Source: Henckelia pumila
Lineage: Eukaryota > Streptophyta > Magnoliopsida > Lamiales > Gesneriaceae
Assembly (NCBI RefSeq): GCF_033568475.1
Contig: NC_133122.1
Coordinates: forward strand, 183,043,449-183,107,448
Direction of reading: 5' to 3'
DNA length: 64,000 bases
Shown: positions 45,299 through 57,244 of the stretch, piece by piece
Numbering within the stretch: position 1 is the first letter of the stretch
How the letters are laid out: every line of letters begins with the position of its first letter
Position numbers and translations under genes: made by a program
Notes under the pieces: model-generated
Database searches by the model: none
Told to the model about the DNA's origin: nothing
The model's input: the letters and a program-made list of their open reading frames with translations, nothing else

Positions 45299-47690
45299 CT
45301 ACTCTATAGGTTCCTTGCAACTGCGTCTGTTGTTTCCTCTCGCATGACAACGACCACATGCTGAGGTATGTGTATTAACTTGCGATGGTATTTTCTTCGT
45401 CCTTCTACGATCGGGCTGACTACGCACAGAAGGAGCTTGGATTACATCGGATTCAGCAACACAAGACTCACCGATGTCAAAGGTTGGGATAAGATTAATA
45501 TGTCCTTTGTACGCAGCACGATACGCTTCGATCTTGAAATACTTGTCACAAAAATCATACACAGACAATGCTTTCGCCTCAATGGCAGAGCAGACATGCT
45601 TGCACGAAAGCTTATTGATCTGCCAAGCTCTACATGAACAAGTCATATCCACTAAATCCACGACAAATGACTTTTCACCATCAAAAACCTCAAACTTCCA
45701 ATCACACGAACGTTGAAATCTTAATGTTCAGGATTCAATATATTCGCTTGCAACAGACTTTTCTTTTCTTGGACTTAATTCCCTGGTCATGAGTAAAGTT
45801 GATTCACGTAATTGGTGCATCATTTTCATTATCTGCACGCGTATGTGATCAACCATAGCAACAATAGGCAGATGACGAGCTGGCCTAACCCAACTATTCC
45901 AACACTCGGCTATATTGTTATTTATAACACCTCATCTATTGCCAACAAACAATGCATTGGCCAAACTCTATGGATCAGAATTTACAATAAACTCTCTGGC
46001 AAGTGGCATTGACTCAAATATATTGTTTATATGTTGTTCGTACTCTTGAAAAGACGGAGCATACACAGCTTTTTTGAATATCAAAGACCAGTGCTTTTTG
46101 TTATGTCTGGGATAACTTCTCAACACCTAAAAAGATTAATAACAATTTAGATTGAACTTAAAAAATGATCAGATAATATGAAAAAATTAAATTAAAATTG
46201 CTCAAGTATACGTAATTTCGAACATATCTGCTTCACGAAATTATCCACTAAATGTCTCAAACAATAAGCATGACGACTCCCAACAAATACTTGATTCACT
46301 GCCTTGATGAAACTGGGATGTCTGTCCGAGAAAAATGTGAACTCATCGAATGGAATGCATTGATAGTAAAGGAGCACACGACTCAAATGATAACAAAACT
46401 AATCCCAATTCGCATCATTCTCTGCATCTACTATGACATAAATAATTGTGAACAGATCATCGTTCGCATTTTTCGACACAGTAACTAAGATACATCTTTT
46501 ATACTATTCTTTATATGAGTACCATACAAAAAATATCAATGGCCTACAACACTAACAAAAAAAACGACACATGCATGAAAACAAATGAACAACCTTCCGA
46601 ATTTTTTAGTTAAAGATTCAATCTCACACTCTACAACACTACCAGGATTAGTCTTTTTAACAACATCACATTAACATCTTAATCTATCATAGCATCCTTC
46701 ATCTGTGCCATGAATTTCATGCATCACCAACTTTTTACCCTTCCACACTTTGCGGTATTCTAACTCTACCCCAAAATCTCTTTGCAAGTCCATCTGCATT
46801 GTACACGGACGATAAGAGGGCTATCCTCCCAATTTTCTTTCACAACATTCACTATCCAATAGACATCAGCTCTAGGTTGCCCTCTGCTACGTAGATTGTT
46901 CTCACCACAATTATGTTGCAGTTTACATTTTCTGATGGCAAAAATATTGTCTCTTTTATGTTTCGAAGCAGAAATTTTCGAATCACAGCTCTTTTCACTA
47001 CAAATCACAATAACCTTCTTGTTGTCATTTTTTACATACACAAATGAACGTCTTGTAGCAACACAAAAGTTTTTCAAACATTTTCTTAATTCACCGGCAC
47101 CCTTGAATGTTTGTCCTACACCACGAATGCAATTAACCCAGGCATCTATAGTGTTGGAGCAAGGGTCCTGTTCAACCTCGTTATCACTCTTCGACTGCGT
47201 ATATTTCTCATCAACTCTCACCAGTTTAATATATAATTAATAATATAAAAAGAATAATAACCACAAAAACAAATTTTAAATTTTTAAAAATTAATCTTGA
47301 TTTCAAACAGCTAATTGATAATTTATAAAATAAATCTAAAATATTGTAACTTTAATTTTTTTTATTAAACATGTTACTAAACATATCAAAATAGGAGAAT
47401 GAAAATACGTCTAATAAAGTATTTTACCTCTCATCATTCAAGTTGTTGAAGTGTTCATTTCTTTTCTCTGCCCTCAATTCAATCGTCGTAAGTTTTACAC
47501 ACATAGGAAGATGAATCATATTAAGGACATCATCATCATCATCATCATCATTCAAAAACACAAACATCTTATGCAATGGAGCTACGTATTGAAGAATAAT
47601 GGATTTCAGAGATATTTTTGCACATTTTTTGCTCATACTCGCAAAAACATCCATCAAGCTACAACCACTGAAGATTGAGATGACAAACAA
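45299..47690 (-). pseudogene. MULE-2 transposase (MuDR family with SWIM zinc finger)
   Basis: Minus-strand segments in order: 47690-47424 (N-terminal PB1-like part with a poly-Asp tract from a GAT microsatellite); 47221-46766 (MuDR DNA-binding region: KNFCVATRRSFVYVKND, then CSEKSCDSKISASKH and RKCKLQHNC); about 46760-46500 (start of the DDE domain, CRPLIF, where the usual LDGTH block with the first catalytic Asp is lost by a small indel); 46386-46192 (second Asp in FTFFSDRHPSFIKAV, then AYCLRHLVDNF); 45661-45299 (SWIM finger CSCRAWQINKLSCKH and a final zinc knuckle CGRCHARGNNRRSC). Stops and frameshifts between segments make it inactive. It starts near the right terminal repeat, like the MULE-1 transposase. 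Confidence 0.8.
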
Positions 47691-48439
47691 CTACTTATTG
47701 AATTTACAGTAACCCAAAAATGAAATATTGCAAGGATCACTTTCAGATTTCATTCTCAAACTACAAAAGAGAAATGTTCTTCAATACAGTAAATCGAATC
47801 ATAATACATTTTTTTATAATATATTACATACAAACAGTACAAAATAACAACTTTTCAGAATATTAGATTTTAATTCTAATAATTTCATTCACAGTATAAA
47901 TGTAATAGTACAACACTAAAACCCCCAAATTAAGAATTAAAATATTATAATCTAGAACAATACGAAATATCAGCTAATCTATCACAAATGCTCATCAAAT
48001 GAACTGCATTCCCAGCAACAGACATAAAAATTGATATTAGTAAGCTAATCTATAAAACTAACGCAATGCACGAAAACTCAACACCACCTCTATAATCATA
48101 AAAAATCTCAAAAAATTGCATCAATTCAACATTTTAAATTTGTAATACATACATCAAGTTGTGGCGATAATTTATTCTCCCAAAATTTAAAAGATTTTAA
48201 ATCTAAAATCTAACCTACAAATCTGTGAAAATTTAACTTTGAGCACAAAGATGGGCAATTCCCTTCAACCCACATCAATGCAGATCTTCAACATTGCCGG
48301 AGTAAACATAGATCTGCGACATTTTGTTGATGGATTAAACGTTTAAGATTGAGAGAGAAAGACTCGGGAGAGGAGAATCAAGAAGAAGGAGCGAGAGAAA
48401 GTAACGATTTCTCAGGAGAATCCCGTTTTTTTTTCGTAA
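47691..48439 (-). other. MULE-2 right interior, 5' side of the transposase
   Basis: AT-rich leader or intron sequence of the transposase, no supported ORF. Confidence 0.35.
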
Positions 48440-48588
48440 ACAATATCAAGGCATTTTGATAAAATGGCCAAAATAGGGAGTTGAAACAAAATGCAGGCTT
48501 TTGTCAGGGATTGAGAACAAAAAATTTCTGAAACAAAGACTGTGGAGGTATGTAAGTTTGCTGTTGAAGATTTATCACAAATTTCCCC
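48440..48588 (-). repeat. MULE-2 right terminal inverted repeat
   Basis: Reverse complement starts GGGGAAATTTGTGATAAATC, and its TGTTCTCAATCCCTGACAAA matches the left copy, which is interrupted by the solo LTR. Confidence 0.82.
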
Positions 48589-48860
48589 TTTTTTAATTCA
48601 TTAATTTATTATTTAAAAAATCTATAACTATAATTGATATTTTTAATATATTTATATATTTATTTTGTTTCAATTCATGGTAAATATATATATTTTTGTC
48701 TATTTATATAAATATTTTGGGTTTTTAAAATTCACAACATATTATTCATTATATTATATTATATAAACAATTTTGCAGTTCGACCGTTCGGTTTAAACAG
48801 TCCCATCAATTTTTTTTTAAGATAGATCGATTTGATCATCGGTCCGATTATGAAACCGTT

Positions 48861-51334
48861 AACTTGAAGTTCAAAAATAGATTAAACATATTAAGGTTTT
48901 AACTTTTACCTAGATAAAAAAAATTATCTAAAAAATAAGGCCTGGCCTTATATTTTAATTTTTTGTATTGGGCGTACACTTTCAGCCCATGAAGAAAACC
49001 CTATACCTTTCATTTAGCCCATGTTTGAGACGCAGACCATCTTCTGTAGGTTCACTGTCTCTCCCTAATCTCAAATTCGTGAACCTTTGGTTTCCCTCGT
49101 CTCTCTCGAAATACTCTCCTCAAATTGTAGGCTGTTACCGCTGCCGCCGCTTCCCTGTACGTAATCATTCTCTTTTTCTGCCATCTCTTATTTTTCTAGA
49201 AGAATTTCAGAGATAAAAAAAGAATTTATTGGCTGCGATAGAAAATTAAAATGATGCCCAAATAAAGAAAAAATGTGGAATTTTTGCTGTTTTGGGGTGG
49301 GTGTTAGGTATTCTCACCGCTTCTTTATTATTCGGTTCTGCACTGAAAGTTAAAATGCTAATAGAGACATTTCCACCATCATATTTATTCTGTTGTGGTT
49401 TGAAGGTTTATTGGTTTTTCTTTCCGAACCTATTAGGTGTTTGAACTTTGAAGTGTCTGGCTTAGAATTTATGTGCTACATTGTCCTTTTCTTGTATTTT
49501 GCGGGCTCGATGTGATGAGAAAATTTCAGAAGCTTAATGGGTGGAAATGCAGAGAAATTTATAGAGTACGAACCCCATCGAATATAAATAGAAAAGAATT
49601 ATATTACCGAAAACCCAGTTAGGTCAATTTTGTGAGATTTTGTTCCTTTCACAATTGAAATTTTTGACTTACAACCAGTTCATTCTTTTTCGGTTTATCA
49701 ACTTTTGTCTGTTTATTTCCCGTATTTCATTTGTGCGACCTTTAAAGCCACTAAATCTGGCTTCTCATACATGTTGGCTATAGAACGAATATGTCCCCTG
49801 TATTGATGTGAATTTAATCTCAATTTTGGGCTTGCGATCATCTACAACTTGGGGAATGTACAGCTGATCACGACCAATATCGACGTAGAATTAGATAAGG
49901 CCCCAGAGGCTTCACATGAGCAATAAGAACTAGGCCGACAATTTATTAGTTTTTATTAAATCATTTCGTAATAATTTCTGGATACATGCATTATGTGTAA
50001 TTTAAAATGATTTTTTAGGATGATTATATTGCGTTGACAGAGGAGTATATGCGAGTGTGTATATAATATTTTCTATTTTTATATTTAATTAAAAGATACA
50101 AAATTGAAAATGTAATTAAGCTCATAATTAATTCACAAACTTTGAAGATCTCAAATTGATGTAAAGCTTGAGAATCACGAATTGAGTTGAGCAAATATGT
50201 ATATATTCCTGTGATAAGAACTAGCAATATCAAATCCCATTACTTAACATGCAGACTTTTTTTATCTTTTCAAATTTCAAGATTTGATATTTCATCGATT
50301 TTAAAAGATAAGATAAATTTATCATCAATACATAAAAAAACTGGAAATTCGTGCATGAATAAATATGTAAAATTTGAATCACATATTATCTTGTGGATTC
50401 AATGCAATTTATAATGTCAGATGCAATGATTAAAAAAATGTAAAGGTAAATAATCGATTAAATAGTTGTAGATGTTGAGAGAGGAGGCTCAAGAAACTTC
50501 TTTCCGACTTTGCTTGACCTTAGTTCGTACCTTCTGCCAAGGGAGGTGGGGGCAGTGGGGGACCTCAAAATTCTTACAAAAGAAGAACTGAAAAATCATT
50601 CACCATTAAACGTCGGCCAAATACGCCATCAAATGCGTATCTAAAAAACACATCAAATTTTGATTATATGCATGAGCTGATGTATAGTGCATTTGGCCAT
50701 TTGTCAACCTTCCCGACACCTGTGCGCAGGCGGGAAAAATTCTAGTGATGAAGTAAATAATCGAATTTCTCTCCACATGAATATATTTTGTGGGCTTGAA
50801 TCTACACTACGTAGATATCTACAAAAAACCACATCAAATTCATTGATTTTGAATCTAGTGAGCACAACTAGAAAAAAAGAATGAATATGTGCAGGGGACC
50901 AATGTGCAGAGTAGGGAGGAGATCAATATTTCTTTGACAGAGGCGAGTGAGAGGGTTTAAGATCAGATCTGAAATCGGGCATTGAAGTTTTTTTCATTTT
51001 TTTAAAAAATTTTTATTAAAAAACACAAGGTGACAGCCATGCCACCTTGTTGCCCACAAGTAAGATTTTGTTTATTTTGAGGTTTTGTGGTCGTAAGATA
51101 TTAACTAGTACAGAAGACTACATTTAACAAATCATAAGCTTATAGTTAACTTGAACGGGGAAGACAGAATCTTTGAGTTTTTGTTATAAATGTAGCTATC
51201 GAGTTTCAGAAAGCGACGTAGAGACTCTCAGGTAAACTCATTCAATGTGCAAGTGCCGAATGCTGAAACTGCAAAATCCGAACACAGATGCAAAGAGACA
51301 TGCCCGTTGAGCTTTATAATTTACTGGGAATGGA
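48861..51334 (+). other. intergenic region upstream of the SLO2-like gene
   Basis: No convincing gene. A less AT-rich, pyrimidine-rich stretch at 49020-49160 (CTGTCTCTCCCTAATCTC and later GTTACCGCTGCCGCCGCTTC, then a possible donor GTACGTAATC) could be a non-coding first exon, perhaps of the gene downstream. This is speculation. 50490-50560 has G-rich phrases without assignment. Otherwise AT-rich. Confidence 0.3.
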
Positions 51335-53386
51335 ATGGCACAGAGAGCACTGTTTTCTGATACCAAGTTTTCAAATTTGTATTCATCTTCACCGCTTGCA
51401 AAACTCTTGGACTCTTGCATTAATACAAAGTCGTTCCATGAAGCGCGTGTCATCCATGCTTGCATTATCAAATCCCATTTCAGCGAGGAAGTCTTCATCA
51501 ACAACAGGCTCATTGATGTATATGGTAAATGTGGATGTTTTAGTTACGCTCGTAAACTGTTTGATAACATGCCCACAAGAAACACCTTTTCTTGTAATTC
51601 CATGATTGGCGCGTTAATGATATCAGGTTTGTTTGATGTGGCTGAGCGCTTATTTTGTTTGACGCCTAAACCTGATCAATGCTCGTGGAATTTGATGGTG
51701 TCAAGTTTTGCTCAGCTCGAGATGTTTGATAAATCTTTGGAGTATTTTGTGAAAATGCATAAAGAAAATTTTGTGTTAAATGAGTTTAGCTATGGAAGTG
51801 GGCTGAGCGCTTGTGCTGGGTTGAGGGACTCAATTTTTGGAGCCCAAATTCATGCTTCCATAGCCAAGTCCAGGTTCACGTCGGATGTTTACATGGGTTC
51901 TGCACTAATTGATATGTATGCAAAATGTGGGGATGTGGATTGTGCTCAAAGGGCTTTTGATGTGATGGTCGAGCGTAATATTGTGTCTTGGAATAGTATG
52001 ATTACTTGCTATGAACAGAATGGACCTGCGAGTGAAGCCCTTTGGGTTTTTGTCAAGATGATGGTTTGTGGGCTGGAGCCAGATGAGATGACTCTAGCTA
52101 GTGTAATTAGTGCTTGTGCAAGCTTGTGGGCAACCAAAGAAGGCCAGACTATTCATGCCCGAGTTATGAAATTCAAGAAGTTCAGAGATGATATTGTAAT
52201 ATCTAATGCGCTGGTTGATATGTATGCTAAGTGTAGTATGATAAATGAAGCAAGGTGGATTTTCGATAGGATGCCTATAAGAAATGTGGTGTCTGAAACC
52301 TCTATGGTCAGTGGATATGCAAAATTTTCGAGCATAAATACCGCGAGAACTATGTTTTCCAAGATGATGGACAGGAATGTTGTATCTTGGAACGCACTTA
52401 TTGCTGGATATACGCAGAAAGGGGATAATGAAGAGGCACTAGGACTCTTTCTACTCTTGAAAAGGGAATCTATGTGGCCTACTCACTATACATTTGGGAA
52501 CCTTCTCAATGCCTGTGCAAATCTTTCTGACCTAAAGCTCGGCAGGCAGGCTCACACCCATGTTCTAAAGCATGGATTTCGATTCCAACATGGACCAGAG
52601 CCCGATGTTTTTGTTGGTAACTCTCTTATAGACATGTATATGAAATGTGGATCGGTTGAAGATGGAAATCGGGTGTTCAGGAACATGGTTGAACGAGATG
52701 GTGTTTCTTTTAATGCAATGATTGTTGGGTATGCACAAAATGGGAAAGGGATCGAAGCTCTCGAGTTGTTTAAGGAAATGATAGCATTTGGATATAAACC
52801 AGATCATGTCAGTATGATTGGAGTTCTTTGTGCTTGTAGTCATGCTGGATTGGTTGAGGAAGGACGCCAATATTTTTATTCAATGATAAAAGATTATGGT
52901 CTGAAACCTCTGAAAGACCATTATTCATGCATGGTTGATATACTGGGTCGTGCTGGTCGGCTTATCGAAGCAAAGAACTTGATAGTTTCAATGCCTATTC
53001 CTCCTGACAGTGTTATATGGGGATCTTTGCTTGCAGCTTGTAAAGTACACCATGACATTGACTTGGGAATATTTGTGGCAAAAAAACTTTTAGAGATTGA
53101 TCCCGAAAATTCGGCCCCCTATGTTCTGCTCTCAAACATGTATGCCGAGCTTGGGAGATGGAGAGATGCTACTAGAGTTAGGAAACTTATGAAACAGCAT
53201 GGTGTTGTCAAGGAGCCTGGCTGCAGTTGGATTGAAATAGACAGCCAAATGCATATTTTCATGGTCAAAGATGCCAGGCATTCACAAAAGAGGGAGATAT
53301 ACTTGGTCTTGAAAATACTTAACATGACAATGAAGCTTTCAGGATCTGTTATTTTATTTGATATATTCAGAAAAGTTGACTATTAA
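51335..53386 (+). CDS. SLO2: pentatricopeptide repeat protein, SLO2 (At2g13600) orthologue, E/E+ class
   Basis: Intact intronless frame of 683 residues (Arabidopsis SLO2 is about 697). It is a PLS-type PPR protein, with tandem 31-36-residue repeats from about residue 17 onward (e.g. SALIDMYAKCGDVDCAQRAF, NIVSWNSMITCYEQNGP, NALVDMYAKCSMINEARWIF, NSLIDMYMKCGSVEDGNRVF). The E domain begins near residue 560 (SVIWGSLLAACKVHHDIDLG) and an E+-like tail includes EPGCSWIEI and HIFMVKD; there is no DYW domain. Distinctive segments agree with SLO2 as I remember it (VVSWNALIAGYTQ-G-NEEAL-LF-LLKRES). SLO2 is imported into mitochondria and specifies C-to-U editing of several transcripts. A second ATG 5 bases upstream is out of frame, so 51335 is used. 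No cleavable signal was obvious. Confidence 0.87.
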   Translation: MAQRALFSDTKFSNLYSSSPLAKLLDSCINTKSFHEARVIHACIIKSHFSEEVFINNRLIDVYGKCGCFSYARKLFDNMPTRNTFSCNSMIGALMISGLFDVAERLFCLTPKPDQCSWNLMVSSFAQLEMFDKSLEYFVKMHKENFVLNEFSYGSGLSACAGLRDSIFGAQIHASIAKSRFTSDVYMGSALIDMYAKCGDVDCAQRAFDVMVERNIVSWNSMITCYEQNGPASEALWVFVKMMVCGLEPDEMTLASVISACASLWATKEGQTIHARVMKFKKFRDDIVISNALVDMYAKCSMINEARWIFDRMPIRNVVSETSMVSGYAKFSSINTARTMFSKMMDRNVVSWNALIAGYTQKGDNEEALGLFLLLKRESMWPTHYTFGNLLNACANLSDLKLGRQAHTHVLKHGFRFQHGPEPDVFVGNSLIDMYMKCGSVEDGNRVFRNMVERDGVSFNAMIVGYAQNGKGIEALELFKEMIAFGYKPDHVSMIGVLCACSHAGLVEEGRQYFYSMIKDYGLKPLKDHYSCMVDILGRAGRLIEAKNLIVSMPIPPDSVIWGSLLAACKVHHDIDLGIFVAKKLLEIDPENSAPYVLLSNMYAELGRWRDATRVRKLMKQHGVVKEPGCSWIEIDSQMHIFMVKDARHSQKREIYLVLKILNMTMKLSGSVILFDIFRKVDY

Positions 53387-53407
53387 ATCTGGTCTTTGGT
53401 CAACAGT

Positions 53408-55060
53408 ATGATGCTCCAAATGTTGGTGATTGGGTACCTTATGTCATTATCAAAGCTGCGAAAGGTACCATGGTAATTTCTTTGGTGACTTTTTTGTTTA
53501 ATATACTGCACAGATTGTATCAAGCATGTAAATAAGTCCTGATTATCTATTGCAAACAGGCATACGAAAGCTCAGAGGACAATAATATGCATTAGACAAT
53601 AATATTCTGATAGACCCTCATTACGACCTTGAAAATCAAATTAGCAGGTTGGTGTGGCATTTAAACGGTTCTTTATTTGTTTATTTTAATTTCGTTGATT
53701 CCAACAGCTATTAACTACATTTATTTGCAGCCACTGTTAAGGATCTTTGAACCCATCCCGAAGAATGCTTGTAAAGTGCTACTTCAAGGAAGTTACATAA
53801 GGTCCATTTCCATTTCTACCCCTTCACAAACTGCGGAATAATGAAATTTGCTAAAAAGCAACCAAGCTGCATTGGATGCAAGGCTTTAATAAGTTAAAAG
53901 CTCGGATCATAGTTATTCCGTGTTTGATTCATGATAGTGATCCAAACTAACCACATCATCTGCTTTTTCTTCCATTTATCGATTTTTTGTAAGTCTTAGA
54001 ATGTTTTTACTTACTGAATTTGGAATGGCACAAAACACGGCATTAGGCATCCCGTATTTTTCTTCTTACTTTGTGCACAAACTGGTTTTCCGACAATTTT
54101 TTGATAACTATTTTAGGCTTTCAGCTAATTTGGCCATGCAACATGTGAATAATGAAGCTTTCTTAGATAGGCGTGCCAGGATAAATGTAATACTCAAACA
54201 AAAATGCAGTAGCTCTGCTAATTTATACGAGGAAGGCATGGGTATTTGATTTAAATTATTTATTTTAAGGTATAAGGAGCTATTTCCTTCTCAGTTACTG
54301 AACTGGAGCAGCTTTTTGGGAGGCTATGGACACAATGCCAGGAGTGCCAAGGTTCCCTTCACCAGGATGTGCGTGCACTAGGTTAGCTACACCTGCATTT
54401 GTGGGTTTATATTTGTTATTGTAGCATCCCATATACGTGGAAAGTTTATACCTGGTTTTGGAAATGTAAGAGAAAGGGGATTGTTATTTAGTGATTTGAC
54501 GAGGCAGTGTATTAAAGGGTAATTAAGGTAATACGTAATCCATGAAGGTACCAACTCCTTTAAGTTTATCTACTAAACGGCATGTAAACTCGTAAATATC
54601 ATCATTAATGAGTGTGAAATAGACAAAGTTCAACTTCATCGGAGATTCAAACCAGGATATCAACTCTGGAAATATTGCAACTTTCTTGTGGTGGAACGTT
54701 GCCTTTGATCTAGGTTCCTTGAACTAGGAAAGACCAGGGCCACCAGTGAATCTGTAACCCTTTCCCTCTTACCTAGATTGAAGACAGTCCTTGTGAACTA
54801 TGGCCAATACTGCTGTTTTACCTTCGGAATCTTACAAAATAGACAGGCAGCGGAGGTCAGGCTGGCATGAGCGTTGTCTGTTTCCTTGATAAGCTGTTGA
54901 TGGCATTATTTATGTTGTTTCTTATGAGGGATTTGTGTTTTCCCCCCTAAAAAAGCTCATATCTTTGCCGGTCGAGACTGTCTATTTTACCATAGAAAGA
55001 AAGCACAGAAAGACATGGTAGAAGCCAAGCTACAGTTAGGTTGATGGAGCTTCTGATCTT
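53408..55060 (+). pseudogene. POLD1: 3' fragment of DNA polymerase delta catalytic subunit gene
   Basis: Exon-like blocks in order: 53408-53465 (DAPNVGDWVPYVIIKAAKG), 53561-53646 (AYESSED... DPHYDLENQIS), 53731-53895 (PLLRIFEPIPKNA then CIGCKAL), 54298-54383 ([20 protein letters not shown] then LHQDV), and 54962-55045 (SRDCLFYHRKKAQKDMVEAKLQL). These match the C-terminal end of the catalytic subunit, including parts of its CysA and CysB metal-binding motifs. Introns with GT and AG borders remain between blocks, so it is a DNA-level copy and not a retrocopy. Stops, frameshifts, and missing CysA/CysB pieces show that it is dead. The polymerase domain is absent. Confidence 0.8.
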
Positions 55061-55392
55061 CTAAAAGAGTTGTATCTACATCTTGAACTTCCTATTTCTA
55101 TCATTCTGGAGGTGCACTCAAGTAGCCTGGAGTTCATGCCAGTCAATTAAATACAGTCCAATAATAGTTCTACATGTTGGTGATGACACGGGACATCTTT
55201 GTTATGACTTGATATTGCAATAAAAGGCGATTAGAGGTCGAGGTATTTGGGATGCAGAGTAATGTCCGAAACTGCAACGTGATCCCACGTATGCAGAGTT
55301 TGCATAAGTTCAAAGGTTGTACGAGATGTTAATTATTGAAGGTCAGCTGCAGTATTCGTTAAACAAATTCCAATACTTCCAGCAGCAACTGG
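55061..55392. other. sequence downstream of the POLD1 fragment
   Basis: No recognised domain; may be decayed 3' untranslated or downstream sequence copied with the fragment. Confidence 0.25.
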
Positions 55393-55470
55393 ATGGACCT
55401 GGGCAAGATTTTGGCTATAGAGGTTCTCGTGTTAATAAAAATATTTCATTTTTGTTAGTAATTATAGATT
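55393..55470 (+). repeat. direct repeat, copy 1 (GGGCAAGATTTTGGCTATAG...)
   Basis: About 72 bp that recur at 58320-58392 with few differences. The copies bound 2.9 kb containing the kinase fragment, a CACTA end and a gypsy end. Confidence 0.85.
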
Positions 55471-56555
55471 TTTTTTTATGTAGTTTACTCTCGGTGTCAT
55501 TCCTGTGGAGGGCGATAAGCTGATTTTCCCTCGAGACATCAAAAAAAATTGTGTATATTTATTTCTTCAACTGCAAGTTTTGTATTATAAATTCGTAATA
55601 TATTAGTCATCATATAGCTCCACTTCTGTAGTTCGGGAAACAATTTGAAAAAAACGAGGTTTATGATTTTGGAGAAGGGTAAAGTTTTCTGGTTTTCTTC
55701 TTTGAATCGGTATATATTATCCAAATGTTCATAATCATATATATCATAAATCTTGATGGGTACATTTCTCTCTTTTTTTCTTTTTCTTTTACTGCCATTT
55801 TCTTGACAGATTTGTGGGTAAAATTGCAGCAGATAATAGCCATTAATGGGTTTTCAGAGATAGCCCAACTGAAAGTGATCATAGCTTCATTTCTTCATGG
55901 AATGCATGCGTTGATCCTGTCAGAAAATACAAAACCCTTCTGTATTATTTCATTGATTTTCAATTTTACTTCATGAATTGACTTTACTGTAGCAGCAGCC
56001 AAGAGCATGAGAGGCTCAGTTCAATTATGGCATTGAGGTTTAAAACATTGTCTTAATTATGTGCTTTTTATGCTTTTGCTTATTGTCATGTTACAACAAA
56101 GCTCATGAAGTTTTCCTAATTGACAGATAGTGCAATTATATCAGTAAGAGAAAGTGCCATTCAACTTGGATCATTTGACAATTAAGGTCTAGTCTTTAAT
56201 ATGTCTAATTTTTTTAACATAAGACTTTGATATTAGTTTGACCAATTAGATTCTTGATTGATATAATAGGTAGTTGAAGACCTCAACTTATTTCTAAACA
56301 TACAGAGAAAATTCAGAAAATAAAGAACATGCAATCCGTATGTGATCTGAAAATCATGTTTCTTGATCTATGTACTTTTTTGAATTTCGTGTTTGAAGTT
56401 TGATATAAAATGAATATCGATGAAAGCTTCGATTTGGTGACTTTCCCTTCCAAAGGGCTGAATTGGCATGGGTTAGTTTTGTTTTTTTAAGTTTTTATGT
56501 GATGTCACTGTTAATTCTTGATTACCGATCTCAAAACACAAACAAAAACAATTTA
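55471..56555. other. AT-rich spacer between direct repeat and kinase fragment
   Basis: No supported gene. Short frames on both strands overlap and have no motif. Confidence 0.3.
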
Positions 56556-56780
56556 GACCGAGCAATGAAAGTTGATGTTTGGAGCTGTGGAGTGATTTTG
56601 TACATCATGCTCGTAGGAGTGCCGTCGTTCTATGGCGATGGGTCGGCCTCGATGCGGGGTAAAGTTAGGTTTCCGAAGATTTTCCGATCGGTGTCGGCGG
56701 AGGCAAAAGATCTGCTGAGGAAGATGATCTGCAGAGATGTTTTCAGAAGATTCTCCGTTGAACAAGTCTTGAGTAAGTAG
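56556..56780 (+). pseudogene. protein-kinase C-lobe fragment (CDPK/SnRK superfamily, PEPKR-like)
   Basis: One exon-sized piece of a Ser/Thr kinase: [20 protein letters not shown] (subdomain IX, invariant Asp and DVWS-GV), then [28 protein letters not shown] and [13 protein letters not shown] (subdomain XI with its Arg). The usual HPW that follows is absent, replaced by a stop-containing sequence. No ATP-binding loop, VAIK or HRD motif is found nearby. The wording resembles plant PEP-carboxylase-kinase-related kinases, but CDPK-type relatives cannot be excluded. A stretch of the activation-segment side (to ~56460) is not kinase-like. Confidence 0.65.
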
Positions 56781-57244
56781 TTTAATTTCTGTGATTTAGC
56801 TTCATTATCTGTTTTGATTCTTGAACTGTTTTTGCTTTCTAATTTTTGCACTTTTTGGGGGGATTTTGAGGATTTTTTTTTTTTGGAAAAAAAATTAAAG
56901 ATCACCCAGTAATTTTTCCAAATTTTTTCGATTATCATGTTGTTTTGCTACATTTTGTATTATTCTTATAAATGAGATTGCTTGCCTATATATTGAATGA
57001 TTCAAAAAATATATTCTTATAATTGAGATTACTACATTTGTATTGTCTAACAAGATTGAAGATTGTGAAACGAGAGTTCCAAGTTTATCAAGATTAGTTC
57101 ATAGCTCTATTTTATACCATGCATTGAATTAGAATTCGAATTTTGAGTGATTTGTAATACTGAAAATTGTATATTAAATTTTATTTTCGAAATTTTAAAT
57201 TTTGATTGATTTATAATATTGAAAATTTGTATATTAATTTTTTT
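56781..57244. other. AT-rich spacer
   Basis: No ORF or repeat end recognised. Confidence 0.3.

Larger units (their letters stand above)
37905..48588. mobile_element. MULE-2: Kaonashi-type Mutator element with ULP1-like gene and transposase
   Basis: Left end GGAGAAATTTGTGATAAATC and right end (reverse complement) GGGGAAATTTGTGATAAATC open a ~160-bp inverted repeat. The left copy is split by a solo LTR (37905-37955 and 39144-39235; right copy about 48440-48588). The flanks share TTTTTTAA, compatible with a Mutator TSD but of low complexity. Inside are a plus-strand ULP1-type cysteine protease gene and a minus-strand MULE transposase facing each other, the arrangement of Kaonashi-like MULEs. 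Both genes are broken. Without the solo LTR the element is ~9.5 kb. Confidence 0.8.
37634..48860. mobile_element. older MITE split by MULE-2
   Basis: The left part (37634-37904) begins TTTTCAAAATCGGATCGGAC with CGGTTCGATCGGTAACCGG nearby. The right part (48589-48860) ends GGTCCGATTATGAAACC with GACCGTTCGG nearby. These ends are approximate inverted repeats of a common plant hAT-like MITE family, with an AT-rich middle. MULE-2 sits between them. No TSD could be assigned. Confidence 0.45.

Noticed and set aside
47530..47552. Poly-Asp tract as a functional acidic domain
   Set aside because: A simple GAT microsatellite inside a broken transposase frame.
48968..49216. 82-aa plus-strand ORF upstream of SLO2
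   Set aside because: No domain or conserved context; better seen as a possible untranslated exon, and even that is uncertain.
52153..53325. Minus-strand ORFs opposite the PPR gene
   Set aside because: Shadows of the highly constrained plus-strand frame.
53408..55060. Functional DNA polymerase delta gene
   Set aside because: Only the 3' end is present, with stops and missing metal-binding parts.
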